Shown: positions 11,375-20,224 of the stretch, in pieces
How the letters are laid out: each line of letters opens with the position of its first letter
Position numbering within the stretch: position 1 is the first letter of the stretch
Assembly: GCA_024811115.1 (NCBI GenBank)
Contig: JAKOGH010000407.1
Location: 1-31,313, forward strand
Source: Terana coerulea
Taxonomy: Eukaryota; Basidiomycota; Agaricomycetes; Polyporales; Phanerochaetaceae
Length of the DNA stretch: 31,313 nt
Direction: 5' to 3'
Notes under the pieces: generated by a model
The model's input: only the letters and a program-made list of their open reading frames with translations
Told to the model about the DNA's origin: nothing
Databases searched by the model: none
Translations under genes and position numbers: made by a program

Positions 11375-12724
11375 TAGTTGCAGTTGAAGTAATGCACAGA
11401 AGTAATTTGGCCTCAAGTATATTTAGCTATATCTTTCTAACTAGAAGGCTTTAGCATACAATGAAAATATCATTGTGTAGCTGCAACTGAAATTCAATTT
11501 TTAAAGTATACAGATTACCATATATAATACTAATGCTGGCTATAAAGTGCAAATAGTAGGAATTCGCATCAATACTTATTTCAATTATAATTTCATTGAT
11601 AAAATATATGTTGCTTTAGTAAGGATATAATATAACTGCTGAGATGATATATTTTTGTGACTATATCATATTCATTTAATTATAGATTCTAATGCACAAG
11701 CAATAATGAAAAGTATTTTATTGCTGCAATACTCATATTTAGTAATATTTCTGGAGCTTTATATAAAGCAAATATGTATGTGTAACATTTTTCACATATA
11801 ATGATTAGATTATAAAGTGAAGCATTAGATAGTGCAGGTGATATATTACTTATTAAGCCAATAATAAAATAAATATATAATGGATGTTGTAATACTATAA
11901 TGTTTTCTATTATTATTTATACATTAGAAGCTATGATCAAATAGACATGGTATAGTCGCAAAGATAAATAATTTCAGCAGTTATATTATGTTCTTACTAA
12001 AGCAATATATATTTTACTAGTGAAGTTACAATTAAAACAGATATTGGTGCAAATTCGGACTATTTGCACCTTATATCTAGCATCACTATTATATATGGTA
12101 ATTTGTACATTGTCAAAATTAGAATTTAATTCGAGCTATATATTGATATTTTATTGTATGCTAAAGCCTTCTAGTTAGAAAAACATGGTTACAGCTGCTT
12201 TGGGTTATAATGACAAAGCACTTTTTTTCTTACAAGCAGCAATCTTAAAAAGAAAATTTCTCACCTCTTGCCCCAATTTGCTGCATGCATCATCTCCTCA
12301 ATGTCACTTGGAATGTGCTAGTAATACACATAGATCCTCTGTTGGGATATTCTATTTGTTTTAGATTTTCTTTACTATTTATGTATCTTGTGCTGATTGC
12401 AAATCCCGCAAATTATGTGTATTTTGCTATAACTAGTATTATCTACAAATTAGGCTCTGGAAGTATTAGATAAATAGTTTTGCCTATTTTAATTATATGA
12501 TAGTTGTGTATACACGTGCTTAAGAACTATCACAGCACTATATCACCCATCACAAGCACTATTGCCAAAGTCTGTGCAGTCGAGTTGAGAGGTAAGAGTT
12601 AGAAGTTTTGTTTTTGAAAAGGTCACTATATGTGAGAAAAAAGCGCTTTGTCATTATAACTTGAACTAGCTGTAAATAAACTTGAAGCTAAATTACTTCT
12701 GTGCATTACTTTTGACTGTCACTG
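11375..12724. mobile_element. Palindromic Tc1/mariner-like MITE, copy 2, interrupted
   Basis: Same family as 9528-10389: the right end reads inwards CAGTGACAGTCAAAAGTAAT with TA outside (12725-12726). The left end is a mutated version (TAGTTGCAGTTGAAGTAATG) with TA at 11373-11374. The arms share ATATCTTTCTAACTAGAAGG, GCTTTAGCATACAAT, ATTACCATATATAATA and GCTTTAGTAAG, each found again in reverse complement between 11990 and 12190. The centre is near 11800. After removing the 481-bp insertion at 12192-12672 and its 3-bp duplication the element is about 866 bp, nearly the length of copy 1. Confidence 0.75.
12192..12672. mobile_element. Nested MITE with TTA/TAA flanks (481 bp)
   Basis: Sits in the right arm of the palindromic MITE; comparison with the left arm shows the empty site. 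Its ends are inverted repeats: CAGCTGCTTTGGGTTATAAT at the left and, reading inwards from the right, CAGCTAGTTCAAGTTATAAT, both followed by GACAAAGC and a T-rich run. Flanking trinucleotides are TTA (12189-12191) and TAA (12673-12675), while the uninterrupted arm has TAA. This fits a 3-bp TWA target duplication as in PIF/Harbinger Tourist-type MITEs. The superfamily is inferred from the flanks only. Internal frames are not coding as far as I can tell. Confidence 0.65.
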
Positions 12725-12765
12725 TATTTAGTAAGTAGTTACTTTTTCAAGATTGTTTTGAAAAT

Positions 12766-12931
12766 AAGTGCTCAACCAAGTGCACTTACTACTTTGGAGG
12801 TTTTTCTCACTGTTTGAGATATTGAGCTTGTTGCCATTGCAAATAAGTACATATATTTGTTTACCGATGTTAATATTGACACTATTTCCTAATTGGGCCT
12901 CTAAAGGCTAGATTGCATAAAAGTGCTATGC
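12766..12931. repeat. Dispersed repeat R, copy 1
   Basis: Matches 15508-15697 at moderate identity: ATAAGTGCTCAACCAAGTGC, GGTTTTTCTCACTGTTTGAG, TTGAGCTTG, ATTTGTTTACCGATGTTAA and the terminal GGCTAGATTGCATAAAAGTG all have counterparts there. It ends exactly where LTR-1 copy 2 starts. Not identified. Confidence 0.6.
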
Positions 12932-13471
12932 TGTCACAATTTCCCTCAGCGCTAGTCTACAGCGCTTAGAGTGTAACATCAAGTCACGGGACATGTCACC
13001 AAGTCATCACACAGCGTTACAAGATGTTAGATCAATTTGCCATGTGCTTATCGCATGGACATCAGGGATATGCCTTATACAAACGTAGAATCTAGGACTC
13101 TGGTCTGGAACTGTTCTGGACTATGACATCATGGACTGGTAGTGTACAGTAGCTTGATTAGGACATCTAGATAGTGTTGATGTTAGCATGATAGCTAGGT
13201 CAGATATGATAAGGGAGTTAGAGCAGTGATATGCTCTGGAACCTTAGTCAGACATCACCTGACTGTATCAGTCAGCATATGGTATCGGAGGTCTTAGATA
13301 GTATCTGGGGTCCCTCTACACATGTATATAAGGAGGCTGGTCTGTGGGCTAAACCCTCAGACTCAACAACATCGTTGATTCATATCCACTCTACTAGCTC
13401 TACTCAAGTCCCTCTACTTTCCCCACCTCTTTCATGTCATCCCAGCAGGTGAGTATTGTAGTTTTGTGATA
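12932..13471 (+). repeat. LTR-1 copy 2 (540 bp)
   Basis: Starts TGTCACAATTTCCCTCAGCG and ends GTAGTTTTGTGATA. It contains TATATAA at 13325-13331 and a strong splice-donor sequence CAG|GTGAGTATT with GT at 13449-13450. It lacks about 20 bp present in copy 3, around the ATGATGTCA...TGACATCAT palindrome. No matching target duplication (tatgc left, ccatg right) and no Gypsy coding sequence in the expected orientation on either side, so I read it as a decayed solo LTR. The 73-codon frame 13231-13452 inside it is not a gene. Confidence 0.85.
13325..13331 (+). promoter_or_regulatory. TATA box of LTR-1 copy 2
   Basis: TATATAA within catgtatataaggaggctgg, conserved in all four LTR-1 copies. In copy 3 it is at 25667-25673. 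It lies about 120 bp before the splice-donor-like site, as expected for an LTR promoter with a short first exon. Confidence 0.55.
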
Positions 13472-14609
13472 CCATGGATATAGTCACTACTCTGGAAGCA
13501 AACCTGGTCGAGGTTAGTAGAGAATCCACTGATATTGGCAAAGTCAATGGACAACCCATTGATTTCGCATATGGCTCTTTAACGTGGATTTCTCACAAGT
13601 GGATTTTCTATCTAAGAATTGATAAATATGCCAAATCAGTGAGCTATTCACTAATAATATCAGTGGAAATTCTGACAGGTAGGAAAATCCACTGATTTTG
13701 ATAAATTGCTATACAGAGGTCTGATTATACTGTTTATTTATTACATTATGTTTGAATTGGTTTAAATGATTTAGAAAGCTTTTAAACTTCAATTACCAGT
13801 CATTGCCGCAGAGGCCACAAATTAGAACAACTCAAGTTCAAAGTGGGCTGCCCTAAACTTAAAGCACCTAAGATTAATGGAGCAAAATAGTCATTGTCAT
13901 TGAGTGGCTCTGCCTTCTATCCTTACTTCACCTACTGCTTTGAATTGCACCACATGGCCTAAATACTGAGAATCTATCAACAACACCTGCAAGCTGCTCT
14001 TTAGTTTTGGTTGCAGAAGCACAATAAAGAAAGAGACACAGCACTTGTTGGAATATATATATTGTGAGCCATCTCTAAATATGAAAACTCTAAATATTCA
14101 CACTATACACCTTTTAGGATATGTCTGTGCTTGTGTTTGAGACTGCATAAATAAGGCATACTGCTCATAGCAGATTTTGCCCTAGCTAACAGCATCTTGC
14201 AGCTAGATATATGCATTGTTTTTATTGCCCTTGTGCACCTATATGTGCTTAGTAGCATCCATATCATTGACTTCATCTCATAGCCCTAAGATTAACAACT
14301 GTGTTCTGTCTTTTTAACAACTCCTGCACCTTAATAACATGATAGAGATTGTAACTACATATGACTTTGCCAGCACAGGCAGCTGGGCGCAGGAGGATGT
14401 TAGACTCATTAACTGCAAGCGCATAGTTGACATGTCCTTTTCTGCACCTGCATTTGCGTTTACAGATGACTAGCCTATTTGTGCATCTAAGATATCAACT
14501 GCAATAATTCTAGATTTTCTGTTTAAGCCAGGTCGGAGTCACAAAAGAGGGCTAATAGAATAGCAGCTACTAGCTATATGGCCTCAGCACCAAAATATTT
14601 AATCTTTAA
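13472..14609. other. Unidentified sequence with ATCAGTGG-type motifs
   Basis: Between 13500 and 13700 the motif TCCACTGAT, or its complement ATCAGTGGA, occurs several times (near 13525, 13660, 13690, with degenerate versions between). The same motif recurs at 15140-15300. No protein was recognised, though around 14370-14470 a plus-strand frame reads TYDFASTGSWAQEDV followed by INCKRIVDMSFSAPAFAF, which looks like old coding sequence. Confidence 0.4.
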
Positions 14610-14950
14610 TGCAAAGGTGCAATTGCAAATAACGACAGGCTTATCAATAGAGACAAACATGAGTGGACTGAATGGCTTGATGCTCAACATGTTATTTACT
14701 ACATATATAACCTGAGAACAAGCCAAGCATCAGCAGCAAACTTAGAATTGAAACAAGCACACTATACAGGCATGGGCCACATTTTGGACTAGTGTCAAAT
14801 GTCCTCTTAGCTCTTAGAAGAGGAGTTTAAGAAGCCTAATTGGCTGCATAGCCTAGGTGTACTGCATAACACTACAAGCAAGTGATGAATGCAGTGAGCC
14901 ACTATTCTTTTGCATTCTGACTTTAATATTAGATTCTGCAGGCTTTGGAT
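14610..14950 (+). pseudogene. Fossil reading frame of unknown family
   Basis: An uninterrupted 60-codon frame runs 14610-14789 without an ATG start, flanked by stops. Its sequence has natural protein composition: INRDKHEWTEWLDAQHVIYY, then NLRTSQASAANLELKQAHYT and GMGHILD. After a stop at 14790 (possibly Trp TGG to TAG) the same frame goes on with EEEFKKPNWLHSLGVLHNTT. I do not recognise the family. It may belong to a DNA transposon or a captured host gene. The upstream frame at about 14370-14470 may be the same protein in another phase. Confidence 0.4.
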
Positions 14951-15139
14951 AGCAAGCTATATATAAATATAGCTTCAGCCATTTGTGAATAGTGCAACAC
15001 AAGTTTTAAAAGGCTAGCACAGAAGGATGCTTATATCTATAATTATTTATTAGCAGATAGCTTTGCAATATGATCAGTTTTGCATACTGAAGATTATAAT
15101 TTGGTATTCCTGTGGATATAACTAGGCAACTCTATAGTA

Positions 15140-15310
15140 ATCAGTGGAATTATCACCTCAAGTATCAGTGGGAAACTCACCAAAAGAATTGATAGATCTT
15201 TCACTAAAGTGCTACTAGAACTTCCACTGACTTATTACAGGAAAATGAGTGTTTTCAGGGGATTTTCTGAGTGCACCTTCAATGAACAATCAGTGGGTTT
15301 CTATCTGACG
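15140..15310. repeat. Second cluster of ATCAGTGG-type motifs
   Basis: atcagtggaattatc (15142), tatcagtgggaaactc (15160), ttccactgac (15222) and aatcagtgggtttc (15290). The orientation is mostly opposite to the cluster at 13500-13700, as expected for subterminal repeats of one element about 1.8 kb long. The element ends could not be fixed. Confidence 0.4.
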
Positions 15311-15507
15311 CAGCAGTATTTCATACTGATTATAAAGTAGATTGTCCATTTATTTGAATAGGTTCTATTTCTAATACTATAGTGGCCCTATAAGCTATGA
15401 TATTTGCTCTCAACCACTAGTCAAGAGCAAACATTATAACTCTGCATTAGAGCTATAGTATGACATTATAACTAGAGAGAGGAACTTTGACCAAAGTTAA
15501 TATGAAC

Positions 15508-15697
15508 ATAAGCACCTGTTCAAATGTGCTCACTGCTTTAAAGGTTTTGCTCACTGTTTGAGGCACTGAGCTTGCTGTAGAGCAAATAATGAGCTCATTG
15601 TTATTGCTAATGAGCACACATTTGTTTGCTAATATTAACATTGAGACCTCTTTCTAATTAGACCTGTAAAGGCTGGATTGCATCAGAGTGCTCTGGA
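15508..15697. repeat. Dispersed repeat R, copy 2
   Basis: Counterpart of 12766-12931, with the shared blocks ATAAGCACCTGTTCAAATGT, TTTTGCTCACTGTTTGAGG, TTTGTTTGCTAATATTAACA and GGCTGGATTGCATCAGAGTG. As in copy 1, homology stops at the start of an LTR-like sequence (TGTAGTGTTATGATTG at 15698). Confidence 0.6.
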
Positions 15698-16958
15698 TGT
15701 AGTGTTATGATTGTGTATTAGGGCTGTGGGGCTCATAATGTGCCTTTCAGAGTAGGTTACTAAGGCCTCTGGTAATCTACTAGGAGGCATGTCATAGACC
15801 CTATAGCTCTAATATATGATTATGTTGTTATATTGCATGTTTTCAATGATATTAAAGTGGGATAAATGTGTACAATCCTGAAAATGTTCTTGACATATAA
15901 CATATACACTACTGTTGTGTTCTAATTATACTGCATTAACAGTATGAAAGGTAAGTTATATATATGCTAATAAGCATGCTTAACAAAACTATATGATATA
16001 TGAAGTAGTAATCTGAGTGTCTAAATTATCAAAAATATTCTGAGATGTAGTTTACGTTTATATCCAAGTACAGAAGTATTTTATTCATTTATTCATATTT
16101 AGTTGAACTTCTATCACACTATCATTTCATTTATCTTTACACTACACTCAAATACATTATATGTAATCTATTTATCTCTTCTTTATTTCATTCTGTTTCA
16201 ATTCATATATATTTCTCTTCATGTTCTGAAAGCTTTGGATTTGGGATAGTGCACCTAATTGTTAAGCACTCAATAGTGGTAAGCTTTGAGAGCACTCACA
16301 CTTGCTGCTATTTCTGTTTAAAAGACATCAAACATTGCCCTCATTTCAAACTGGCTGCAAGCTCATATGTAGCACTTTACTGTCCATTTTACACATAATA
16401 TACACCTCTTTTGAACTCTATCAAGTTACAACAAGTGGAGTAGAGTTGTTGGAGTGTCATTTGTTCTGGGCCTAGCTGAGTAGTTGTTATATTTTCACTT
16501 CCTAATGCTCTAAAGCATATTAAGCAGCCTCTCAGAGGTTATTTCTTATTGCTTTCAACTGTAGACTGCTTTTAAAACCTATCCCTGCTAATATTATTAT
16601 AGTTCCAAGTCTTCTGAAGTTGCCAATAGTACAAGGCTTAAAGGCTATTCTTTATTATTAATCTCTATCCTATCTCTCATAAGCATATTTAGCAGCTCTG
16701 GTGAAGCTCTAGGCATCTTTAGAAGCTGCTCAAGTCATGCTTTTTTAGATTAGTGAGCATTGCAAGTTATCTCAGAGCTTTGCATTTCTAACTGTAGCTA
16801 TTTGCTTACATTGCCTGGAGCTCTGCTAGTGCTATAGCAAGCATTCTTAGCAACCACTCTTTTATCATAGCCTAGATATGAGCTATAAGCAAGAGCAAAC
16901 CAAATAGCAGGCTTTTGTACCCACTAGACTGCTGTCAAGAGCCTTGGGCACTGTGACA
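15698..16958 (-). repeat. Probable 3' LTR of Gypsy-C (outer end uncertain)
   Basis: On the minus strand, the dUTPase-bearing polyprotein ends in GAACCTGAGGAGGGGTAA followed by TGTCACAGTGCCC at 16958. That is a polypurine tract then an LTR starting TG. The outer boundary at 15698 (plus-strand TGTAGTG, so ...CACTACA on the minus strand) is only a guess based on where repeat R stops. No second copy exists in the window for comparison. No gene is seen inside. Confidence 0.5.
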
Positions 16959-16975
16959 TTACCCCTCCTCAGGTT
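16959..16975 (-). other. Polypurine tract of Gypsy-C
   Basis: Minus-strand CTGAGGAGGGGTAA immediately before the LTR start. It resembles the tract of Gypsy-A (AGAGAGGGGTTA before TGTCATG). Confidence 0.7.
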
Positions 16976-17289
16976 CGAGCTCCGTTGAGAATTTGCCAAT
17001 TTACTGTAGACTAACTACTTTAATGTCGACATCTGCAATCCATTCAATAATGAGCTGAGCCACTTGATTGCCAATTTTAACTACAAAGTCGAAGTTGCTG
17101 TTGTTTACAAGGGTTACTTATATCTCATCTTTGTAGTTGCAGTTGATCACTTTAGTAACTGCTTCAACTCTTTCGTTAGAAAGTCGGCTGTATATTGTAA
17201 TACAGCCACAAGTTCCACTTGGTAGCTGGATTTTAATGCCAATAGGCACTATTGTTTGTGAGTTGGATTTAACCGTGTGGTTGTAGTAG
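16960..17289 (-). pseudogene. dUTPase domain of Gypsy-C, C-terminal part
   Basis: dUTPases hydrolyse dUTP and keep uracil out of DNA; some fungal and animal retroelements carry one. Reading leftwards from 17260, the minus strand encodes QTIVPIGIKIQLPSG (motif 2 start), YSRLSNER, KVINCNYKDEI (motif 3), VNNSNFDFVVKIG, NQVAQLIIE (motif 4), and a poor form of the glycine-rich motif 5 (IGKFSTELE), ending at a stop next to the polypurine tract. Two stops interrupt it (after KDEI and before IGKF). The Asp of motif 3 and the Asp of GDxxAQLIIE are both Asn, explainable by G-to-A changes, so it is inactive. The missing first part lies beyond the inserted Gypsy-A, at 24347-24385. Confidence 0.85.
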
Positions 17290-17607
17290 TGTCATGAACT
17301 TCTGGGCGTCTCTAGGATATTCTTTTCATTTCCATTATCTTCTGCCCCTATCTATTGTTCTTTTATCGATACTCATGGTTTCCGTATGTTTCTCTATTGT
17401 TCTGGACCGCTCTAGTACATACACGAGGATACCAGGGTGGTACTATACAGTTTAGGACTACACATGTATAAGTAGCTACCGTCTGCAACAGAGAAAGCCA
17501 GTCTCGAGCTGGTCTGTTCCCCAGCTAGTTACTTGGAGACTGCACCATTACTTCCGTCCCAGTTGAGAGTGTCGCACCTAGTACAGTTGTACTAGTTGTT
17601 GTTGACA
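17290..17607 (+). repeat. 5' LTR of Gypsy-A
   Basis: TGTCATGAACTTCTGGGCG to CTAGTTGTTGTTGACA; near-identical copy at 24030-24346. It contains a TATA box and the 11-nt self-primer sequence described separately. Confidence 0.95.
17467..17472 (+). promoter_or_regulatory. TATA box of the Gypsy-A LTR
   Basis: TATAAG in acatgtataagtagc. A start 25-35 bp downstream would fall at 17492-17502, coinciding with AGTCTCGAGCT at 17500-17510. The same arrangement is kept in the 3' LTR. Confidence 0.55.
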
Positions 17608-17609
17608 TA

Positions 17610-17620
17610 AGCTCGAGACT
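17610..17620 (+). other. Predicted primer binding site (self-priming)
   Basis: AGCTCGAGACT, two bases after the 5' LTR, is the exact reverse complement of AGTCTCGAGCT at 17500-17510 in the same LTR, near the predicted transcript start. In the yeast element Tf1 and its relatives, 11 bases at the mRNA 5' end pair with the binding site and prime minus-strand synthesis in place of a tRNA. There is no TGG at this site, which a tRNA primer ending in CCA would need. Confidence 0.65.
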
Positions 17621-18249
17621 ATCCACACCACCTTCGCGACGATCTCTCGTTGCTCCACCCGCTCTACCCAGAACATCCATCTATCCCTTTTGCCCAGTCC
17701 GTCCTGTATAGGAGGATCGCGTAGATTGAGTTCGAACCTTAGACCCTAGTACATCGGACTGTGATCACCCGCGAAGGGGACGGCCCGTGAACCTCGGTAT
17801 TAACCATCCCCCTGTGTCGTTACCCTGTGCACACGCCGACTAGTTACCCAATTAGTACCCCGCTGATCCAACTCAACGGTTCTGAGCTTCATCTCGGAGA
17901 GCTGTACCTTAGACACCCTCACCCGGTGCTCTTTGATCGGCTGGGAACCTTTGGCACACCCTTGGGTGTGGGAAACTAGTAAAGGCGGTAATCGGAAGGC
18001 GAGACAGGCACTCTTTGGGCTCGTGTTCCTTAGAGTCAAGCTGCAACCGAGAAGTCGGTAGACCACAGCGGGATCAAACAGCAGAACACTGGTAACTCGT
18101 AGCCGTATCAGTAGTGGCACGAACTGTGAATTCGAATTCCTCTGAGACAACTTCTATCCTCGTGCTCTTCATTTCGGTTGAAAAGTATTGCAGGCTGCCT
18201 AGAATAGGCTTCACTCATGTATGGCTGGAGGCGAATCTTGCCCTTGTAT
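17621..18249 (+). other. Leader (5' untranslated region) of Gypsy-A
   Basis: About 630 bp of relatively GC-rich sequence between the binding site and the first plausible gag start. The 116-codon minus-strand frame at 17800-18150 has no known motif and lies antisense in the leader; I do not consider it a gene. Confidence 0.5.
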
Positions 18250-19870
18250 AGGATGACCTCATCACTTTTCTATGACTCGCTGGGAAGACCGATCTATCGA
18301 AACACGACGGCAAGTGGTATTCGTGCCGCTAACCTGAAGTGTGTTCACGGAAACACTAATCCAAGTGTCAAGTGTGAAGCTTGCGCAGTAAGTCTAGAAA
18401 CCAAGCGCAAGTATTCCTCATACTACGTGAAAGCTGACGACACCATCATCGATCCACCCACTCCGCAGTTATTCCTCAGCTGTTACTAGTTGATTTCAAG
18501 CCTGCGCACTCCAGCTTCCATCATCCTCGAATCCAAAGGCGAGAAGTCGTCGCCCAGTAAAGAAAATGAGGACCACGATGACGAAGACGCCCTACTACTC
18601 GATCACACCGAATGCGCAGAGTTTTCGCAAATAGCCGACATCATGGCTACCGCTACTCTCACACAGACGGGCCTGGAGACGAATTACTCTGAGCCCTGTG
18701 CCTGCGTCAACTTAAACCACAATAGCTTGCTGCTTGGAAACAGGCTCATCTATTTCCATTTCCTAGAAGGCACGACCATAACAAGGGAATCGCGCTGAGC
18801 AACCCTGTTCACACGCTGGCGGAAAATCAACATGCCAACGTTGTGGAATTCACACCCGGAAGTCCGAAATGAAATGAGTGGTGGAAAGCAACCGGAAGAC
18901 CCGCCAGCCGGAGGACCCTTCTTTGGAGGTAACAGCGGAGGCGGAGGTGGCGGTCCCGGGAAGCGAAGGTTGAGGAAATCAAAATTGCGATGATGATGAC
19001 GATGATAACGAACGTGATCGCAATGGTCTGGCGAACAAGCCAGACACCTTCGACAGAAGCCGGAAAGATTGGGAAGCCTGGTGGAAACAAATCAGGCTGA
19101 ACATCTTTGCCAACCACCACAAGAAGCTTCAATCAGTTGAGCGAAAATCACGTTTGTCCTGTTCTACATGCAGGGCAGATCGGCCGGAGAGTGGGCCGAC
19201 GCCTATCTCAAAGCACTAATTCGCACACGCTGATTGGGGTGTCTTCCAAGAGCGTCTGGTCAAGCAATTCTCGCACGACTGACACTCGGACGCCCTGCAG
19301 AAGCTGAAGGAGCTAAAGCAGGGAAGCATGAGCGTTCGAGTTCGAGGCGCGCCGAGATGTACGCCTCGCGCGGGTGCGGGCGCACTTCGGGAGCAGCTCA
19401 ACGAGCAGTCAGTAATCCTTATTGACTACCTCGACGAAGCACTTCAGAAGCGAGTCCTCGACGCAGTCCGAAGTTGGGGGAGATGTCCGAAATGATACTC
19501 GGCATACATGCGCATCGCTGAGAACGTGGATGAGAACCAGAGGAGGCACTACCAGCGCCAGAAGAACCTCGGGGGCAGTCAGCCCCATAAGCCAGCTCCC
19601 AAGCTGCAAACGCACAGTCGAGCGCCGGCAGCATCTTCCGCGGACCAAGCGCCTCAATAAGATTGTCGAGATGGGACCGGCATAACCTGAAGGGCGGTCA
19701 ACCGATGAACCTAGACAGGGCCCGAAAGGAAGGACTCTGTTTCAATTGTCATCAGAAAGGACACCTGTCGCGCTGACTGTCCTATGCCGAAGCAACCTCA
19801 TCAAGTGTCGCGGCGTCTTCACGGACCTTCCTGATGAGAAGGACGATAAGCCCAAGCTGTCGTCGGCTTA
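18250..19870 (+). pseudogene. Gypsy-A gag, frameshifted
   Basis: Gag forms the virus-like particle and binds RNA. From ATG at 18250 the frame reads MTSSLFYDSLGRPIY, includes a cysteine-rich patch CVHGNTNPSVKCEAC, hits one stop at 18487 and continues to about 18798. Further on, in other frames, come the capsid-like block PDTFDRSRKDWEAWWKQIRL and NIFANHHKK near 19030-19125, DWGVFQERLVKQFS near 19232-19273, DALQKLKELKQGSM near 19290-19330, and YLDEALQKRVLDAVRSWG near 19427-19480. These match Retrotrans_gag proteins of fungal Gypsy elements. A CCHC zinc knuckle lies at 19738-19782 (CFNCHQKGHLSR then Cys), broken by one extra base before its last Cys. At least four frameshifts or stops are needed to explain the pieces. 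Confidence 0.85.
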
Positions 19871-20224
19871 AGCTGATTTGTTCCCTGATGGAATAGAAGA
19901 ACGCATTCATCGCGTGGTCGAATCCTCATTCATGAAGCTTCTCAAGGGTTTTTAGGCGGCTCAGCGAAAGCACAGACGTAAAGAGCCTAAACATTTCTCA
20001 ATTACTGTTGTACCATAGTGTTAGACAAGTCATCACAATATCATTCTGAAGGAGGCGTCTGCTGAGCAGCGTGGTGGTTCAACACCGTGCTTAATTCCCC
20101 ATTCATTACCAGAAAACACATCTGCACTGATAGTAGAGAAAGAACCTGTGCCAAAGCCCAAAATGGGTAAGAGAAATCCCGTGGACTCCAGCGTGGATCC
20201 ATCAGTGGACCACGTATGATGCCG

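Noticed and set aside
13231..13452. 73-codon plus-strand frame
   Set aside because: Lies entirely inside LTR-1 copy 2 and is not preserved in the other copies.
17800..18150. 116-codon minus-strand frame in the Gypsy-A leader
   Set aside because: Antisense to the leader, no recognisable domain, and no signal for an independent gene.
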